Assembly (NCBI GenBank): GCA_944323075.1
Contig: CALURC010000016.1
Location: forward strand, 620,001 to 684,000
Length of the DNA stretch: 64,000 nucleotides
From: an uncultured Alistipes sp.
GTDB taxonomy: Bacteria > Bacteroidota > Bacteroidia > Bacteroidales > Rikenellaceae
Direction: 5' to 3'
Under the pieces are notes generated by a model. That model searched no databases, was not told the origin of the DNA, and worked only from the letters and a program-made list of their open reading frames with translations. The position numbers were made by a program, and so were the translations under genes. Positions 62,816-64,000 of the stretch are shown one piece after another. Every line of letters begins with the position of its first letter. Position 1 is the stretch's first letter.

Positions 62816-64000
62816 ATGGGCAAAGTTATAAAAATAATACGATCTTTTATACTCGCCGTACTTCTCGTACTGCTGCTCCTGCCCGTAGCGATCACACTGT
62901 TACTTCATGTCCGGTCGATACAAAACTATGTAGTCGATACAGGGTTAAACTATTTAAGTGAACAGGCCGAGACTCGATTCTCTGTCGAAAATGTTCGTTT
63001 CAGTCTCTTCAATCGATTTGTTTTCAATGGACTATACGTCGAAGATTATGCAGGAGACACGCTTTTTTATGCCAAAGAGGTGGTCGTCCCGATCAAAAAT
63101 CTCAATTTACTTACTGGTGCCGTATATTTAGGCGATATACGACTGAACGACGTTCAGTTCAACTTAATCCAGGACAGTACCTACCGCAGTAATCTGAAAC
63201 AAATTCTCCTGAAACTCAGGAAAAAGGAGAAAAAGAAAGAGAAAAAACCATTTCGTCTCAAGGCCAGTGCCGTGCAGATTCAAAACATGGATTTTCGTCA
63301 TCGGAAATACGACATACGGCCGAAAAATTACGGTGTTAACTTTACCGATCTGGACGTACACGACTTCAACCTTGCCGTACATAACATCTCGGTTGTCAAC
63401 GACAGCGTGACCCTTTCGATCGACTCGCTGCGTTTGAAAGAGCGTTGCGGCCTCGACATCCGCAACCTATCGACCGACCGATTCCGCATCTCGGGAACAG
63501 GACTGCACTTCGACAAACTGCGACTCACGACGGCCGAATCGGACGCCACTCTACCCTACCTCTATTTCGATTACGACACATGGAAGGGTTATAAAGATTT
63601 TCTACAAGAGGTAACGATCCGTTCCGAATTCACCCATTCGACAGTCAGTTTTCAGACCATCGCCTATTTCGCGCAGGGATTGAAACATTGGACAAGTGTC
63701 CTGCATAATGCATCGGGGCGGGTCGAAGGACCGGTTGCAGCACTCAGCGGCGAAGTAACTGATGCCACAATGCGTGACACCCGCATCAAACTGCAATTCG
63801 ACATCACCGGATTACCTGACGTAAGACAAACCGACTTCTCATTCTACATACAAAATTTGGAAACCCGTGCCGACGACATCTCTTACATCATAGAGGATAT
63901 CACGGGTAAACCCCTGGATATCCGCAAAAAAGAGATGCTTAGCAAAGTCGGGAATATAGTATTCTCGGGACATTTCGACGGCTTGTACAATAATTTCACC
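62816..64000 (+). CDS. TamB-like / AsmA-family translocation-assembly protein, N-terminal part cut by right edge
   Basis: An open frame of 395 codons from ATG 62816 that runs to the window end without a stop. It starts MGKVIKIIRSFIL, then a strong membrane helix (about 10-32). What follows is the beta-rich pattern of TamB/AsmA proteins: VENVRFSLFNRFVFNGLYVEDYAGDTLFYA, then PIKNLNLLTGAVYLGDIRLNDVQFNL, a Lys/Glu-rich loop (KKEKKKEKK), and ASAVQIQNMDFRHRK. Bacteroidota TamB-like proteins are about 1,500 residues long, anchored in the inner membrane and reaching to the outer membrane for lipid or protein transport. A -7-like TAAACTTG lies at 62736-62743. Confidence 0.82.
   Translation, partial: MGKVIKIIRSFILAVLLVLLLLPVAITLLLHVRSIQNYVVDTGLNYLSEQAETRFSVENVRFSLFNRFVFNGLYVEDYAGDTLFYAKEVVVPIKNLNLLTGAVYLGDIRLNDVQFNLIQDSTYRSNLKQILLKLRKKEKKKEKKPFRLKASAVQIQNMDFRHRKYDIRPKNYGVNFTDLDVHDFNLAVHNISVVNDSVTLSIDSLRLKERCGLDIRNLSTDRFRISGTGLHFDKLRLTTAESDATLPYLYFDYDTWKGYKDFLQEVTIRSEFTHSTVSFQTIAYFAQGLKHWTSVLHNASGRVEGPVAALSGEVTDATMRDTRIKLQFDITGLPDVRQTDFSFYIQNLETRADDISYIIEDITGKPLDIRKKEMLSKVGNIVFSGHFDGLYNNFT

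Noticed and set aside
1-64000. CRISPR array, rRNA operon or prophage
   Set aside because: No regularly spaced repeats, rRNA sequence or phage structural genes were seen anywhere in the window.

Overview
The window looks like chromosome from a gut-type member of the Bacteroidales (phylum Bacteroidota). Support for this: many genes are preceded by the Bacteroidota promoter pattern TTTG - about 19 bases - TAnnTTTG; LpxC is fused to FabZ; Rho carries a long disordered insert; KdpD is split; MiaA sits next to a pRiA4b ORF-3-like protein; lipoproteins have acidic residues after the lipid cysteine. The genus cannot be fixed from sequence alone. Most of the window is housekeeping, with accessory modules at about 0-9 kb (Kdp potassium uptake), 17-22.5 kb (MATE pump and an arsenic cassette) and 27-34.5 kb (porins, imelysin and haem proteins).

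Layout. 1-8342 (minus) is a kdp region: an NtrC-type sigma-54 activator, its own terminator, a candidate -24/-12 promoter, two tiny related membrane proteins, kdpF, kdpA, kdpB, kdpC, an outer-membrane barrel, a free-standing KdpD sensor/USP protein, and a histidine kinase that runs off the left edge. The usual KdpE is not seen; the sigma-54 activator appears to replace it. 9-10.8 kb holds tRNA-Leu(CAA) and a secreted choloylglycine-hydrolase-family enzyme. 10.8-17.2 kb holds an outer-membrane barrel, rho, kdsB, a LuxC-type reductase, miaA and tRNA-Leu(UAA). 17.3-17.5 kb has a promoter followed about 100 bases later by a strong terminator with no gene between (small RNA or leader), then a MATE exporter. 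19.0-22.3 kb is arsR-arsE-arsF-arsG-arsC-arsP, an organoarsenical/arsenate cassette punctuated by three copies of one 22-base operator. 22.5-27.2 kb is tRNA-Lys, rnhA, a zinc-less DksA-like protein and ileS.

27.3-34.6 kb (plus) is one tightly packed unit: porin, circularly permuted imelysin lipoprotein, di-haem oxidoreductase lipoprotein, second porin, mono-haem lipoprotein and a Rid-superfamily enzyme, closed by a terminator. It reads as a cell-surface metal/redox acquisition system and is the most promising little-described module here. 34.7-36.1 kb is a hemerythrin protein overlapping a LuxR-type regulator whose receiver lacks the phospho-accepting Asp. 36-42 kb holds regulators (TetR, AraC, OxyR), serB and a YhcC-type radical SAM protein. 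42.2-47.3 kb is rsfS-ftsH-cdsA-psd plus an AI-2E-family membrane protein. 47.4-50.4 kb holds a GH43 enzyme and a sialate O-acetylesterase-like enzyme. 50.4-59.9 kb is fabI, a TonB-like protein, lpxC-fabZ, lpxA, and rimP-nusA-infB with a hairpin leader. The window ends with a Gfo/Idh/MocA oxidoreductase, tsaD and the first 395 codons of a TamB-like protein cut by the right edge.

The promoter pattern was also used to choose starts: several longest-possible reading frames begin inside or upstream of a TAnnTTTG element, so an internal ATG was preferred for tetR, tonB, lpxC-fabZ, kdsB, the GH43 gene and the 39.3-kb gene.
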